A stretch of 64,000 nt of DNA from Cytobacillus gottheilii (GTDB lineage: Bacteria; Bacillota; Bacilli; Bacillales; Cytobacillaceae), in NCBI RefSeq assembly GCF_001636345.1, contig NZ_KV440945.1:4003854-4067853 (forward strand), given 5' to 3'. This document shows, in pieces, positions 8,655 through 17,231 of this stretch. The stretch's first letter is position 1. Every line of letters begins with the position of its first letter. The translations under genes and the position numbers were made by a program. The notes under the pieces were generated by a model. The model was not told the origin of the DNA, searched no databases, and saw only the letters and a list, made by a program, of their open reading frames with translations.

Positions 8655-9056
8655 CTATTTATATGCAGGACTGAGTTCGCTCCAAACATCAAATAAGTTC
8701 CCATCACGATCAGAAAACACAAAATTCCTGCCTGCATGTCCTCTATCCTCTATTTCTCCTATTGCCACTCCTTTTTCCTTCAGCTCTTTATGAAGTGCTT
8801 GGAGATTTTCTAATCCATTAACCTCAAATGTCATTGAAAAACGCTTCTCCCCATAATAATCTATGAAATTAGCACTTTCTCCATCTTTTCCTTTCACAAG
8901 AAAAAAGCTTTGATTTGCAAAATTAACAATGGCCTTATCTCTATCACAATAGCTAATATCTGCTGCAAGGATCTCTTTATACCAGTTTGCAGCCTGTTCT
9001 GGATTTTCAACAGGTATATATTGAGTGCCTACACGGACTAATTTCTGCTGATTCAT
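8655..9056 (-). CDS. VOC (glyoxalase/dioxygenase) family protein
   Basis: 133 residues with the two beta-alpha-beta-beta-beta repeats of the vicinal oxygen chelate fold: IPVENPEQAANWYKEIL at the start and FSDRDGNLFDVWSE near the end. One typical metal-binding histidine position is not evident, so enzymatic activity is uncertain. AGAGGG lies 5 bases before the ATG. Single gene, role unknown. Confidence 0.8.
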   Translation of the reverse strand: MNQQKLVRVGTQYIPVENPEQAANWYKEILAADISYCDRDKAIVNFANQSFFLVKGKDGESANFIDYYGEKRFSMTFEVNGLENLQALHKELKEKGVAIGEIEDRGHAGRNFVFSDRDGNLFDVWSELSPAYK

Positions 9057-9140
9057 TTGATCCCTCTACTTTCTTTGTTTTGGTTATCTTTGTTAACATC
9101 ATTTCAAAAAAACATATTGTTTTGTTATGGTTTTAACTCC

Positions 9141-9205
9141 CGGATACTCGCTTTCCGGCGGGGCGGGTCTGAGCTTTCCGGCGGGGCGGGTCTGAGCATC
9201 CCGGC
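9141..9205 (-). repeat. GC-rich 23-bp tandem duplication (degenerate Bacillaceae intergenic repeat)
   Basis: A 23-base GC-rich unit beginning CTTTCCGGCGGGG occurs twice in tandem from 9150, preceded by CGGATACTCG and followed by a partial third copy. The pattern resembles the inverted end of the long structured repeat at 61557-61690. It is much richer in G+C than its surroundings and has no coding capacity. Confidence 0.55.
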
Positions 9206-9274
9206 ATACAAAGAGCCTGAAGTATTATAACAACAGGCTTGCCGATTGAATGGGAGAATTTTTTTTGATTTGTT

Positions 9275-9559
9275 TTACACCTTTAATTCAAACCGCTCAT
9301 TTACTTCTTCTACTAAGTCTTTAAGTGCTTTCTTGCTTAAGACAATTTTTCCATCGGCGAGAGCCACGTTGTCATCCAGTATTTCCCCTGTAACTAGACA
9401 TGCTTGTCTGCTTTCGTATTTACGCAGTATAATCTTTTCATCTTCTACGAAAATCTCAATTGGGTCTTTAATTTGGATGTTTAATGTTTTCCGAAGTTCT
9501 TTTGGGATTACAATTCTACCCAATTCATCAACTTTGCGCACAATCCCGGTACTTTTCAT
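9275..9559 (-). CDS. abrB: AbrB/Abh transition-state regulator
   Basis: 94 residues. The N-terminal 50 match the AbrB DNA-binding swapped-hairpin domain almost residue for residue (MKSTGIVRKVDELGRIVIPKE), and the C-terminal multimerisation region follows (CLVTGEILDDN...GKIVLSKKAL). AbrB represses post-exponential genes, and its own gene is usually repressed by Spo0A-P and by itself. A good ribosome site (GCAGGAGGG) precedes the ATG. Upstream on the minus strand is an AT-rich promoter region with TTGTAA and TAAAAT boxes 17 bases apart. AbrB and its paralogue Abh are hard to separate; residue choice is nearer AbrB. Confidence 0.88.
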   Translation of the reverse strand: MKSTGIVRKVDELGRIVIPKELRKTLNIQIKDPIEIFVEDEKIILRKYESRQACLVTGEILDDNVALADGKIVLSKKALKDLVEEVNERFELKV

Positions 9560-9881
9560 ATTTTCCCTCCTGCGACCTTAATTTTCTGATTATTCTTATA
9601 TATCAAGCTATATAAATTTTATATTAAATTACTATTTTTTACAATCAGAAATATTGACACATTTATTTAAAGATCAGAGCAGAGAATGGTTTACTAATAA
9701 AATTTTTTACAGCGTACAAATAGACTGTTAGACATGCTCGTACCATTGCGCTGCGATCCTACTGGGGAGGCAGAAAAAATATTTAAATGAATATAAAAAA
9801 ACCGAATGACTAAAAAAATCCCCTAATCATTCGGATAGATACTATTCATTGAATTCTTATTGGACCAGCCGCTTTGCTTGA
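9560..9881. other. Intergenic region between abrB promoter and siderophore permease terminator
   Basis: About 320 bases without a gene: AT-rich promoter DNA for abrB on the left and the permease operon terminator at 9793-9834 on the right. Nothing else seen. Confidence 0.7.
9793..9834 (-). terminator. Terminator of the siderophore permease operon
   Basis: Read on the minus strand: CCGAATGA ... TCATTCGG followed by seven T residues. Confidence 0.85.
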
Positions 9882-10901
9882 TTATCTCGTCCTCATAAGC
9901 AAATAGATAAAGTATGGAGCTCCAAGGACAGAGACAACTAAGCCGACTGGTAATTCTGCCGGTGCCAGAACAACTCTTCCTAATGTATCTGCAGTCAAGA
10001 GCAAAAATGCTCCAAGCAAAACGGTTACAGGCAGCATTCTTGCGTGCTTTGCTCCTACAATTCTCTTGGCTAAATGAGGTGCTACTAATCCGAGGAAGGT
10101 GATGCCCCCTCCAACTGAAACACATGCACCAGCAAGAGCAACGGCTATAATAAGAAGAATCCTTCTTTCCCGTTCCACATGACTGCCCAGTCCAATGGCC
10201 ATCGGGTCCCCTAAATTTAATACATCAAGAACTCTTCCTTTATAAAAAGCGATCGGTGTAAAGATGAGAAGCCACGGCAGCAGTGCCAGCACAAAAGTCC
10301 AATTGGTTCCCCAAATGGTTCCAGATAACCAGACAAGGGCCTTCGTGAAATCATTCGGCTCCATCATCAATTGAAATACAAGCATGGCCGCACCAAACGC
10401 AGAGTTAATACCGATCCCCACAAGAATAAGCCGAACTGGTGTTACTCCGTTCTTCCACGCAATCACGTAGATAAGGAGTGCTGCAACAAAAGCTCCTCCT
10501 AAAGCTGTAAATGGAAGGGAGAAAATCGATAACGCTCCAATGGCGAACCCTGTTCCCTGTGAAAAGAACATAAAGAGCACAACGGCAAATCCTGCACCAG
10601 CATTAATGCCTAATATTCCAGGATCTGCAAGAGCATTTTGTGATACGCCCTGCAAAATAGCTCCTGCCAGAGAAATCCCTGCTCCCACTAATAATGCCAG
10701 AACCATACGCGGCAGGCGAAAATCAAATAATACCATCTTTGTACCTTCGTCTCCTGATCCAAAGATTGTTTTTACCACTTCAAGAGGCGGGATTTTCGTT
10801 AACCCGGTGTTTAAACTAACGAAAAACATAACAATTATCGCGACAGAAAGGATACTGAGTACAGATATTGTTTTTTTCCATTGCTGACCAAATGAATCCA
10901 T
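9882..10901 (-). CDS. yfhA: Iron-siderophore ABC transporter permease (FecCD family, YfhA type)
   Basis: 339 residues with about ten transmembrane helices. It has family motifs including RLPR near residue 62, GAGISLAGAILQGVSQNALADP (the conserved NPLA-like loop) and GGGITFLGLVAPHLAKRIVG (the ATPase coupling loop). It forms the membrane channel with the upstream gene, from which it is separated by zero bases (stop and next start adjoin at 10901/10902). The substrate is inferred to be a hydroxamate siderophore from similarity to B. subtilis YfhA. No ATPase is in this operon. Confidence 0.88.
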   Translation of the reverse strand: MDSFGQQWKKTISVLSILSVAIIVMFFVSLNTGLTKIPPLEVVKTIFGSGDEGTKMVLFDFRLPRMVLALLVGAGISLAGAILQGVSQNALADPGILGINAGAGFAVVLFMFFSQGTGFAIGALSIFSLPFTALGGAFVAALLIYVIAWKNGVTPVRLILVGIGINSAFGAAMLVFQLMMEPNDFTKALVWLSGTIWGTNWTFVLALLPWLLIFTPIAFYKGRVLDVLNLGDPMAIGLGSHVERERRILLIIAVALAGACVSVGGGITFLGLVAPHLAKRIVGAKHARMLPVTVLLGAFLLLTADTLGRVVLAPAELPVGLVVSVLGAPYFIYLLMRTR

Positions 10902-11966
10902 TTAAATATTTCTCCCTTCATTCCGTGCGAGATAGAGAAAGAACGGCACACCGATTAAAGCCGTTACTGCACCAACTGGTGTTTCAAAAGGTGCATTAAT
11001 CATTCTTCCTGCAATATCAGCCACAACAAGGAGAATCCCGCCTAAAACAGCTGAACACGGAATAATCCATCTGTAATCCAGCCCTACTAAAAATCGGGTA
11101 ATATGCGGAATAACCAAACCGACAAATCCAATCATTCCGGCTATTGATACTGCTGCACCTGTTAAAAGCAACACAGCAATTGTTCCCAATAGCTTAGTTC
11201 TTCCGGTATTTTGCCCGAGACCCTTTGCAACATCTTCTCCCAGGCTCAATACGGTCAAAGACCTGGAAAGAAAAATGGCAAGAAGAATTCCAATTGCAAC
11301 TGGCAATAATAAATATAGAACACTTGTGCTTTGAACTCCTGCCACACCGCCGGCATACCAGAAGCTTATGTCCTTGGCAACATCAAAGCGAATTCCAATT
11401 GCTGTAGAAAGCGAGCTTAGCAGTGTGGTGATCGCTGTTCCTGCCAATGCAAGCTTTACAGGTGACATGCCGCCTTTAGAAGCAGCTGTAATTCCAAAAA
11501 CAAGTGCTGCGCCTAAACCTGCGCCGGCAAATGAAAAGATCATCAATCCTGAATAATGCAGGCCAGGCAGAGCAGCATAAGCTATAGCCATTAAAAAAGA
11601 AGCTCCTGCCGTCACCCCCATGATGGATGGAGATGCAAGCGGGTTTCTCGTCATTGCCTGCATAATAGTTCCAGATACAGCTAAGGCAGCACCAATTAAA
11701 GCAGCTGCCAAGGCTCGCGGTAAACGAAGTTCACGAATAATCTGATGTGCAGGGTTACTGCTATCAAACTGAAAGACTCCTTGCCAAACCGTACTTAATT
11801 GAATGTCCGCGGCACCAAATGCAATAGATGAAGCAATAATGAGAAACAATCCAATTGTCCCTAGAGTTAAGATCAACCAAGCAGCAAATGGCTTTGTTTC
11901 TACTTTATATTTTTCATCGTGCTTTTCCGTGACATGCTTTGCTTTTCCTTTTTCATGAATGCTCAT
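10902..11966 (-). CDS. yfiZ: Iron-siderophore ABC transporter permease (FecCD family, YfiZ type)
   Basis: 354 residues: a charged 25-residue N-terminal tail, then about ten transmembrane helices. Family motifs include RELRLPRALAAALIGAALAVSG, MQAMTRNPLASP and GMIGFVGLVIPHITR (the coupling loop). The ATG at 11966 is preferred because AAGGA precedes it by 10 bases; an in-frame TTG six codons earlier sits within that site. First gene of a two-gene operon, divergent from the binding lipoprotein, with a perfect Fur palindrome 29 bases upstream. Confidence 0.88.
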   Translation of the reverse strand: MSIHEKGKAKHVTEKHDEKYKVETKPFAAWLILTLGTIGLFLIIASSIAFGAADIQLSTVWQGVFQFDSSNPAHQIIRELRLPRALAAALIGAALAVSGTIMQAMTRNPLASPSIMGVTAGASFLMAIAYAALPGLHYSGLMIFSFAGAGLGAALVFGITAASKGGMSPVKLALAGTAITTLLSSLSTAIGIRFDVAKDISFWYAGGVAGVQSTSVLYLLLPVAIGILLAIFLSRSLTVLSLGEDVAKGLGQNTGRTKLLGTIAVLLLTGAAVSIAGMIGFVGLVIPHITRFLVGLDYRWIIPCSAVLGGILLVVADIAGRMINAPFETPVGAVTALIGVPFFLYLARNEGRNI

Positions 11967-11994
11967 ATGTATATCATCCTTCAATTTGGCGAAC

Positions 11995-12009
11995 TGAAAA
12001 TCATTTTCA
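11995..12009 (-). promoter_or_regulatory. Fur box (yfiZ side)
   Basis: TGAAAATCATTTTCA is a perfect 7-1-7 palindrome of the Fur type, just upstream of the permease operon. Confidence 0.88.
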
Positions 12010-12141
12010 TTATAGGGGAATGCTGTTAAAATCTCAATGTGTTACTCCATAAAGCAGCTGATTCTATTTATTATTTGAAGATTTTTTGAACATTAAATAA
12101 TATATTTTTTGATCTGCATAATAATAGATTGTAATTGCAAA

Positions 12142-12156
12142 TGAAAATTGTTATCA
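12142..12156 (+). promoter_or_regulatory. Fur box (yfiY side)
   Basis: TGAAAATTGTTATCA matches the Fur 7-1-7 pattern with two mismatches and lies 41 bases upstream of the binding-protein start. Confidence 0.85.
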
Positions 12157-12196
12157 TTTAGCAAGAAGCTTTATTTAAACTATAGGGGGAACAATC

Positions 12197-13174
12197 ATGA
12201 ATTCAACCAAAAAGAAATTATATAAATTGGCTGCAATGTGCTCAATAGCACTTGTATTAGCTGCATGCGGAAATGATGAGCAGCCAGCAGAGGATAATGC
12301 ATCAAATGACTCTGCCTCTGAAGAAACCGTTGAAAAAGACCGAGTATTAACGGATGCCTTAGGAAATGAAGTTACGATTCCAGCAAAGCCAGAACGGGTT
12401 TTAGCATCTTACCTTGAAGATAATTTAGTCGCATTAGGCATTACCCCAGTTGCACAATGGTCCGTGAGAGATGGCGATCCCCAGGAATATTTACAAAAAG
12501 AATTAGAATCAGTTCCTATGATTCCACATGACCTTCCTTTCGAAGCAGTAGCGAGCCATAACCCTGATTTAATTATTATGGATTCTCCTGGTATGGTAGA
12601 AGGCGGCAAGTATGATCAATATAATAAAATTGCTCCAACTTATGTAATAGGTACAGAAGAAAATAATGACTGGCGACAAGAGCTCCTGACAATTGGTGAA
12701 ATCTTTGGCCGTGAAGATGACGCCCAAAAAGTTCTTGATGATTATGAGGGAAAAGCTGAAGAAGCTAAGCAGCAATTAACAGATGCGATCGGAACACAAT
12801 CGGCTGCTGCTGTGTGGCTAGTAAACAATAGCTTCTTTATCGTAAGCGATAACCTATCGAGCGGTGCTGTCATGTATGGAGACCTTGGTTTAACCGTACC
12901 AAGTGTAGTAGAAGAAATTTCAGCTAGTGCTACTGGAAACTGGAGTGCCATTTCACTTGAGAAATTAGTAGAATTAGATGCAGATCATCTCTTCTTAATA
13001 AACAGCGATACGAATATTGAAGATTCCGCTATTAAAGAAGAACTATGGCAGAATATTCCTGCTGTTAAGAATGGTAATGTATATGAGTTCGGACCTGATA
13101 CAGCTTGGTTATATACAGGTGCTGTAGCAAATGAACAAATTGTCGATCACATTATGGGAAGTTTAGTACAATAA
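12197..13174 (+). CDS. yfiY: Iron-siderophore ABC transporter substrate-binding lipoprotein (YfiY type)
   Basis: 325 residues. A lipoprotein signal peptide ends in the lipobox LVLAACGN (Cys about 24), followed by an acidic linker and a FecB/periplasmic-binding type III fold with the typical opening VTIPAKPERVLASY and a helical backbone between two lobes. It captures a ferric siderophore outside the membrane and delivers it to the divergent YfiZ/YfhA permeases. GGGGGA precedes the ATG and a Fur box lies upstream. It should require the remote YusV-type ATPase. Confidence 0.9.
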   Translation: MNSTKKKLYKLAAMCSIALVLAACGNDEQPAEDNASNDSASEETVEKDRVLTDALGNEVTIPAKPERVLASYLEDNLVALGITPVAQWSVRDGDPQEYLQKELESVPMIPHDLPFEAVASHNPDLIIMDSPGMVEGGKYDQYNKIAPTYVIGTEENNDWRQELLTIGEIFGREDDAQKVLDDYEGKAEEAKQQLTDAIGTQSAAAVWLVNNSFFIVSDNLSSGAVMYGDLGLTVPSVVEEISASATGNWSAISLEKLVELDADHLFLINSDTNIEDSAIKEELWQNIPAVKNGNVYEFGPDTAWLYTGAVANEQIVDHIMGSLVQ

Positions 13175-13182
13175 TGAAGAAG

Positions 13183-13218
13183 CCCCCCTTGGGATATGAC
13201 CAAGGGGGTTCTTTTTTT
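13183..13218 (+). terminator. Rho-independent terminator
   Basis: Stem CCCCCTTG/CAAGGGGG followed by TTC and seven T residues after the binding-protein gene. Confidence 0.9.
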
Positions 13219-13340
13219 ATAATTTTAGATAGTAGAAATCAGCAGCACTAAGAAAATCCAACTCAGTTTTAATGTAAAAATCTATTAGTGGAATTAAGCC
13301 TATGTCTCCAGCCCATAAACTTGCCAATTGGCAACTTTCT

Positions 13341-13763
13341 TTATTTAGCTTGTGCAGAAATTTGCCATGAGATTCCGAACTGATCTGTTACTTGCCCATA
13401 TGCAGGACTCCAGAATGTTTCTTGTATCTCCATGCCAATTTTGCCGCCAGAAGAAAGCTTTTCAAAAATAGCTCTTGCCTCTTCCGCTCCTTCAGGAATG
13501 ATCGCAATGGTCACTTGGGAGCCTAGTTCGTAAGGCTGCCCTGGAAAGGTATCTGATAACATCAATTCAACCTTGCCAATCTTCAACTGAGCGTTCATGA
13601 TACGATTCTTCGCTTCTTCCGGAATTTGAAAATCCGGATCAGCGTGTGACTCACCAAAGGTTTGCACGCTTTCTGTAACTGCACCCAAAGCCTCTTCATA
13701 AAACTTAATTGCCTCTTTCCCATTACCATTAAGCACCAAATACGGATACATATTCACAATCAT
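13341..13763 (-). CDS. PhnB-like VOC family protein
   Basis: 140 residues beginning MIVNMYPYLVLNGNGKEAIKFYEEALGA, the standard opening of PhnB/YjdN-like glyoxalase-fold proteins, with YGQVTDQFGISWQIS at the C terminus. Function in this family is mostly unknown; some members confer antibiotic binding or 3-demethylubiquinone-type activity by homology only. The ATG at 13763 is chosen because GAGGTG lies 6 bases upstream; the in-frame GTG three codons earlier is part of that ribosome site. Confidence 0.8.
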   Translation of the reverse strand: MIVNMYPYLVLNGNGKEAIKFYEEALGAVTESVQTFGESHADPDFQIPEEAKNRIMNAQLKIGKVELMLSDTFPGQPYELGSQVTIAIIPEGAEEARAIFEKLSSGGKIGMEIQETFWSPAYGQVTDQFGISWQISAQAK

Positions 13764-13888
13764 GACAGGCACCTCATCCTCTGTTTTTTAGAACACACGT
13801 TCTTATTGAAATTTAGCACGTTAGCAGAAATTATGCAAGAATATTCCATACTTATTGTTGCCCATTCACAGCAGAAATATATATAAAC

Positions 13889-14410
13889 TCAGAGCCAGTC
13901 CATCCGGCTGCACAGGGCTTGTATATGAGCTAAATGGTGCTCTCCATGCCATGCATACCTTCCAATATTCTCTTCAAGCGTAACTTCCCCAGAATCGGGG
14001 TGAATAAATATAACTTTCAGATTATCATCATCTAAATTCTGCAATAAATATGTCCAGCGTTCATGCAGTGCAGAAATAAGTGAAATAGAAACACCTATTG
14101 GCATCTTTGTATCAGGAAGCTCAGCCCACTTGGCCTCGTGATAAGCTTTAATGACAGGCTGATCCTCGGTAAGCGCCCATTTAAAGCGGATATAAGCATT
14201 CATATGGCTATCAGCAATATGATGAACCACTTGCCTGACTGTCCAGCCTCCATCCCGATAAGCTGTATCTAATTGTTCTTCGCTTAACGTTCCAACAAGC
14301 TGCTGCAATCTATTTGGCAGGTTCTTTATATCATCAATCCAACTGTTTACATGCTCTGCTGTAATCTTGCCCGGGTGCTGAAATTTCCCTATCGGATATT
14401 GCAGATTCAT
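13889..14410 (-). CDS. bstA: Bacillithiol S-transferase / YfiT-type DinB-like metal-dependent enzyme
   Basis: 173 residues with a DinB four-helix fold. The three histidines of the YfiT metal site are visible: one in WTVRQVVHHIADSH and two in WHGEHHLAHI. B. subtilis YfiT was renamed BstA, a bacillithiol transferase; the same activity is inferred. The ATG at 14410 has an AAAGGAGG ribosome site, so the longer frame starting at 14497 is not used. Another bacillithiol-dependent enzyme (FosB) is encoded at 24.5 kb. Confidence 0.82.
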   Translation of the reverse strand: MNLQYPIGKFQHPGKITAEHVNSWIDDIKNLPNRLQQLVGTLSEEQLDTAYRDGGWTVRQVVHHIADSHMNAYIRFKWALTEDQPVIKAYHEAKWAELPDTKMPIGVSISLISALHERWTYLLQNLDDDNLKVIFIHPDSGEVTLEENIGRYAWHGEHHLAHIQALCSRMDWL

Positions 14411-14578
14411 TGTGAATCCTCCTTTTTTCATCTTCTTTAGCAAAACTTGTGATAACCCTTTCTGTAATAGCTTTTTCCATAGATTTTTTCGCCTCAAGTA
14501 TTTAAATACTGAAGTATTCTCTAATTCTTGTATTCCATAAGTGTTGCAAGGATTCCTGCTTCTGCAAATAAGTGCTAC

Positions 14579-14609
14579 AAAAAAACCGCATCACACCGGA
14601 TGCGGTTTC
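14579..14609 (-). terminator. Rho-independent terminator
   Basis: Minus-strand stem AAACCGCATC/GATGCGGTTT followed by a T run, just after the cupin gene. Confidence 0.88.
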
Positions 14610-14613
14610 TATC

Positions 14614-15111
14614 TTATTTAATCCACTTTTCGAGCAGTGGGCCTTCTTCTCCAAAGATTGGATCCTGATTTGGTACAGGGACGTTTTTAATCTCAGAAAT
14701 TGCTTGCGTACGGTCCGCTGGATCCTGTTTCCTTGTATTGAAACTGGCTCCATTCGGATAAGCTCCAACCACTTCAAAATCGTGACTGCTTTCCAGCTTT
14801 TTGTGACCCGTGCCTGCAGGAAGCACAATCGCATCACCTTTTTTCAGCTGCAGTCTCTCCCCTTCATCTCCTCCAACAAGAATCGTGGCTTCACCTTCTT
14901 TTACTGCTAAGACTTCATGGGTATTGCTGTGATAGTGATGAAAGTCAAATACATCTCCAGTCCATGACCCTTTCCAATTGTGTTGCTGAAATGTTTCCTG
15001 TATTGGAAGACCGTCATCAAATGCTCCTTTATAAACAACTACAGGCAAATCACTGTTATTAGGGATTTGACCATCATCTTTAAGGTAAAAGGACGTTACA
15101 TCCATATTCAT
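14614..15111 (-). CDS. YjlB-type cupin protein
   Basis: 165 residues with one cupin barrel. The first cupin motif carries the metal ligands in HHYHSNTHEVLAVKEGEA, and the second is KKGDAIVLPAGTGHKKL. The long N and C extensions match the YjlB family of Bacillus and proteobacteria, whose substrate is unknown. GAGCTGATGAGATC lies upstream, giving a weak ribosome site. It ends at a strong terminator. Confidence 0.8.
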   Translation of the reverse strand: MNMDVTSFYLKDDGQIPNNSDLPVVVYKGAFDDGLPIQETFQQHNWKGSWTGDVFDFHHYHSNTHEVLAVKEGEATILVGGDEGERLQLKKGDAIVLPAGTGHKKLESSHDFEVVGAYPNGASFNTRKQDPADRTQAISEIKNVPVPNQDPIFGEEGPLLEKWIK

Positions 15112-15233
15112 GATCTCATCAGCTCCTTACTCCTTTTGCTATACTTCTTCTATACCCTGGACTCTATGGATCAAACGAATAGATTGAAAGATCAATACAC
15201 AATAGATGTCTGTTTAACTTTACCTATCTTTTG

Positions 15234-16247
15234 CTAAATATGAATGATTCCTTTCATCTGCCAATCCTCCCACTCAGCTTGAAGGCAGTCTTTAAGTGAA
15301 AGTATATGAGGATCTGAATCTGCTCCCACTCCACATATTAATTGCAGATTAGAAGAATTGTATACAACTGTATGAAGGGTTCCAAAAAATTGTTTGTATT
15401 GATGATAAAAGTATGGAGAGTTGCCCTGGTTAAAATAACGAAAAAGTTCTTGAGGAGATAACTCTAATCCGTCCAATTCAGAGAGCATTTCTTTACGCTT
15501 GCAGGAATCTGAGATATTAGGACGATTTTTAGACTGCAGAGCTGGAGAATGGAAATGGTTTACTGCCCTCATAACAGGTGCATTCGAAACAATTTGCTCT
15601 TCTGGTGCTGCTTCAATTAATAAGCTATTTCCCTCTTTATCTATGATTGAATAATTATAGCAATATCCATGAGGTACCTTCTTAATTAGCGCGGCTGCTT
15701 CTTTCGCGTTTGCACATTGATCCAGTACCATCCTTACAATAGCTGTTGCAATAAACCCTTTACTGAATAATTGATCATTGACAAAATGCAAACCAATGAC
15801 CAAGCCTTTTTCGTTCATTCCATCCAGCCTTCCGCATATTTGCTGACTGAAACCAATTGAGGCGTAGCCTGTATTCGGCTGGAGGCAAACGAGTCTGGCA
15901 TCATAGAGATCGGGGCTAAAATCATAATTTCTTACATAAAGACCATCTTGTGAATAGGATGTACAGCCCATTTGCGGGAAGGTGACATCGTAGCCGCTAA
16001 ACAGACTAATAGCCATGGATTCATCCATCTTTAAAGCATCTGCCATTCCTTTAATCTCTTCAGCAAAAGAAGGAAAATAAGTGAATATCATCTCTTTTCC
16101 CTCCATGGTGTTCGAATGGGAAGCCATTTTTTTATATTCTTCAACAAGTATACTTCCTTTTTCCAGCAAATATTGCCCTTGTTTATAACCGATTTCATAG
16201 TAGCTTCCCTTTATTTTTACTGCATCAGCCACTAGCACTTTCTTCAT
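15234..16247 (-). CDS. C45-family autoproteolytic acyltransferase/hydrolase
   Basis: 337 residues. The pattern of N-terminal-nucleophile hydrolases of the acyl-CoA:6-aminopenicillanate acyltransferase (C45) and choloylglycine-hydrolase group is present: GSYYEIGYKQG at the start and GCTSYS at about residue 94 with the putative nucleophile cysteine, followed by VRNYDFSPD and RLDGMNEKGLVIGLH. Activation would need self-cleavage before that cysteine. The substrate is unknown; amide hydrolysis is likely. The start adjoins the stop of the MerR gene, so the two are translationally coupled and co-regulated. Confidence 0.82.
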   Translation of the reverse strand: MKKVLVADAVKIKGSYYEIGYKQGQYLLEKGSILVEEYKKMASHSNTMEGKEMIFTYFPSFAEEIKGMADALKMDESMAISLFSGYDVTFPQMGCTSYSQDGLYVRNYDFSPDLYDARLVCLQPNTGYASIGFSQQICGRLDGMNEKGLVIGLHFVNDQLFSKGFIATAIVRMVLDQCANAKEAAALIKKVPHGYCYNYSIIDKEGNSLLIEAAPEEQIVSNAPVMRAVNHFHSPALQSKNRPNISDSCKRKEMLSELDGLELSPQELFRYFNQGNSPYFYHQYKQFFGTLHTVVYNSSNLQLICGVGADSDPHILSLKDCLQAEWEDWQMKGIIHI

Positions 16248-17012
16248 CTACAAATCCCCCTTTATAATCGGCATTATTAAATCCAGATCTTCAAGATTCT
16301 CTCCCCGATACCATTCTAAAATGGCGCCAGCAGGGAACCAGTTATGCTGCTGTGCGCAGTCAAATAATTGTTTATATCCACTTTTTATAGATGAAATTTC
16401 AAGACGAAAAGGCATTCCAATACAGACCATAGCGGGCATTGTTTCGCATCTCCCGTCATCATTCAATTTTTCTTTTTCACCTTCATTATTTATGCGGAAA
16501 CCAACTCGCGCTTTAATACGGTCTTCCCCTGACATATACTGCAAATAAGCTTCATCAACTTGAATTTCCAGCTTTCTCAGCATGCTAAGCTTTTCTTGAA
16601 AAACGGTGCTAAACTTTCCAGGCTGCGCCTCTGCTTCAAACCAAATGACTTCACAAGCCGATTTATCAAAAAAATAAATTTCAGAACTGCTTTGATAACT
16701 TTCTAAATAATGGAGACTAGCACCCATTACCTGATGCATCTTTTTTAGTTCCGATATCCATACGGACATTTTGTCCTGTCTTTCTTGCCTGCCGAGTGTT
16801 AAATAGGATTGAATTTCCTTTATTGGAATCTGTGCTAAACGCAGGCTAGAGATCAGCTTTGCGAGCTGAATTTGCACTCTGTGATAAAATCGATAGCCAT
16901 TATGATCCCGGAAAGCAGGCAGAAGCAGCTTTTTCGTTTCATAAAAACGTAGCGCACTCTTTGGAATGCCCGTTCTAACTGAAAATGATTGAATCGATAA
17001 CATATCCTCCAC
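16248..17012 (-). CDS. MerR family transcriptional regulator with C-terminal ligand-binding region
   Basis: 254 residues. The N-terminal MerR winged helix-turn-helix (about 5-72) has ALRFYETKKLLLP and NGYRFYHR, followed by a dimer helix. The 150-residue C-terminal part resembles GyrI-type effector-binding folds loosely. The GTG start is supported by GGAGGTG 8 bases upstream. A 21-bp palindrome in a 19-bp promoter spacer lies just upstream (17043-17063), the classical MerR architecture, so it probably controls itself and the coupled C45 hydrolase. Confidence 0.88.
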   Translation of the reverse strand: MEDMLSIQSFSVRTGIPKSALRFYETKKLLLPAFRDHNGYRFYHRVQIQLAKLISSLRLAQIPIKEIQSYLTLGRQERQDKMSVWISELKKMHQVMGASLHYLESYQSSSEIYFFDKSACEVIWFEAEAQPGKFSTVFQEKLSMLRKLEIQVDEAYLQYMSGEDRIKARVGFRINNEGEKEKLNDDGRCETMPAMVCIGMPFRLEISSIKSGYKQLFDCAQQHNWFPAGAILEWYRGENLEDLDLIMPIIKGDL

Positions 17013-17036
17013 TAATCGAACACCTCCATAATCATA

Positions 17037-17069
17037 ACTTACACCTTAAAGTAACTTTAAGGTCAAGAG
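17037..17069 (-). promoter_or_regulatory. MerR-type operator/promoter
   Basis: A perfect 10-1-10 palindrome, ACCTTAAAGT-A-ACTTTAAGGT, occupies 17043-17063. On the minus strand it sits between TTGACC (-35) and TAAGTT (-10) with a 19-base spacer, the overlong spacing that MerR proteins correct by twisting DNA. Confidence 0.8.
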
Positions 17070-17231
17070 GTTAAACTGATTTCTTTCACTTAACTGCTGC
17101 ACCTAGTTTAATAGAGTAATCCCCAAGTGTTTGCTTTACATCTTTATAACCAGAAAATGCTACACTTGTTTTACCATCATATATACCTTTAATGTTTTTC
17201 TCTTTAATACCCTAAGAAGGGAGCATTTGTA

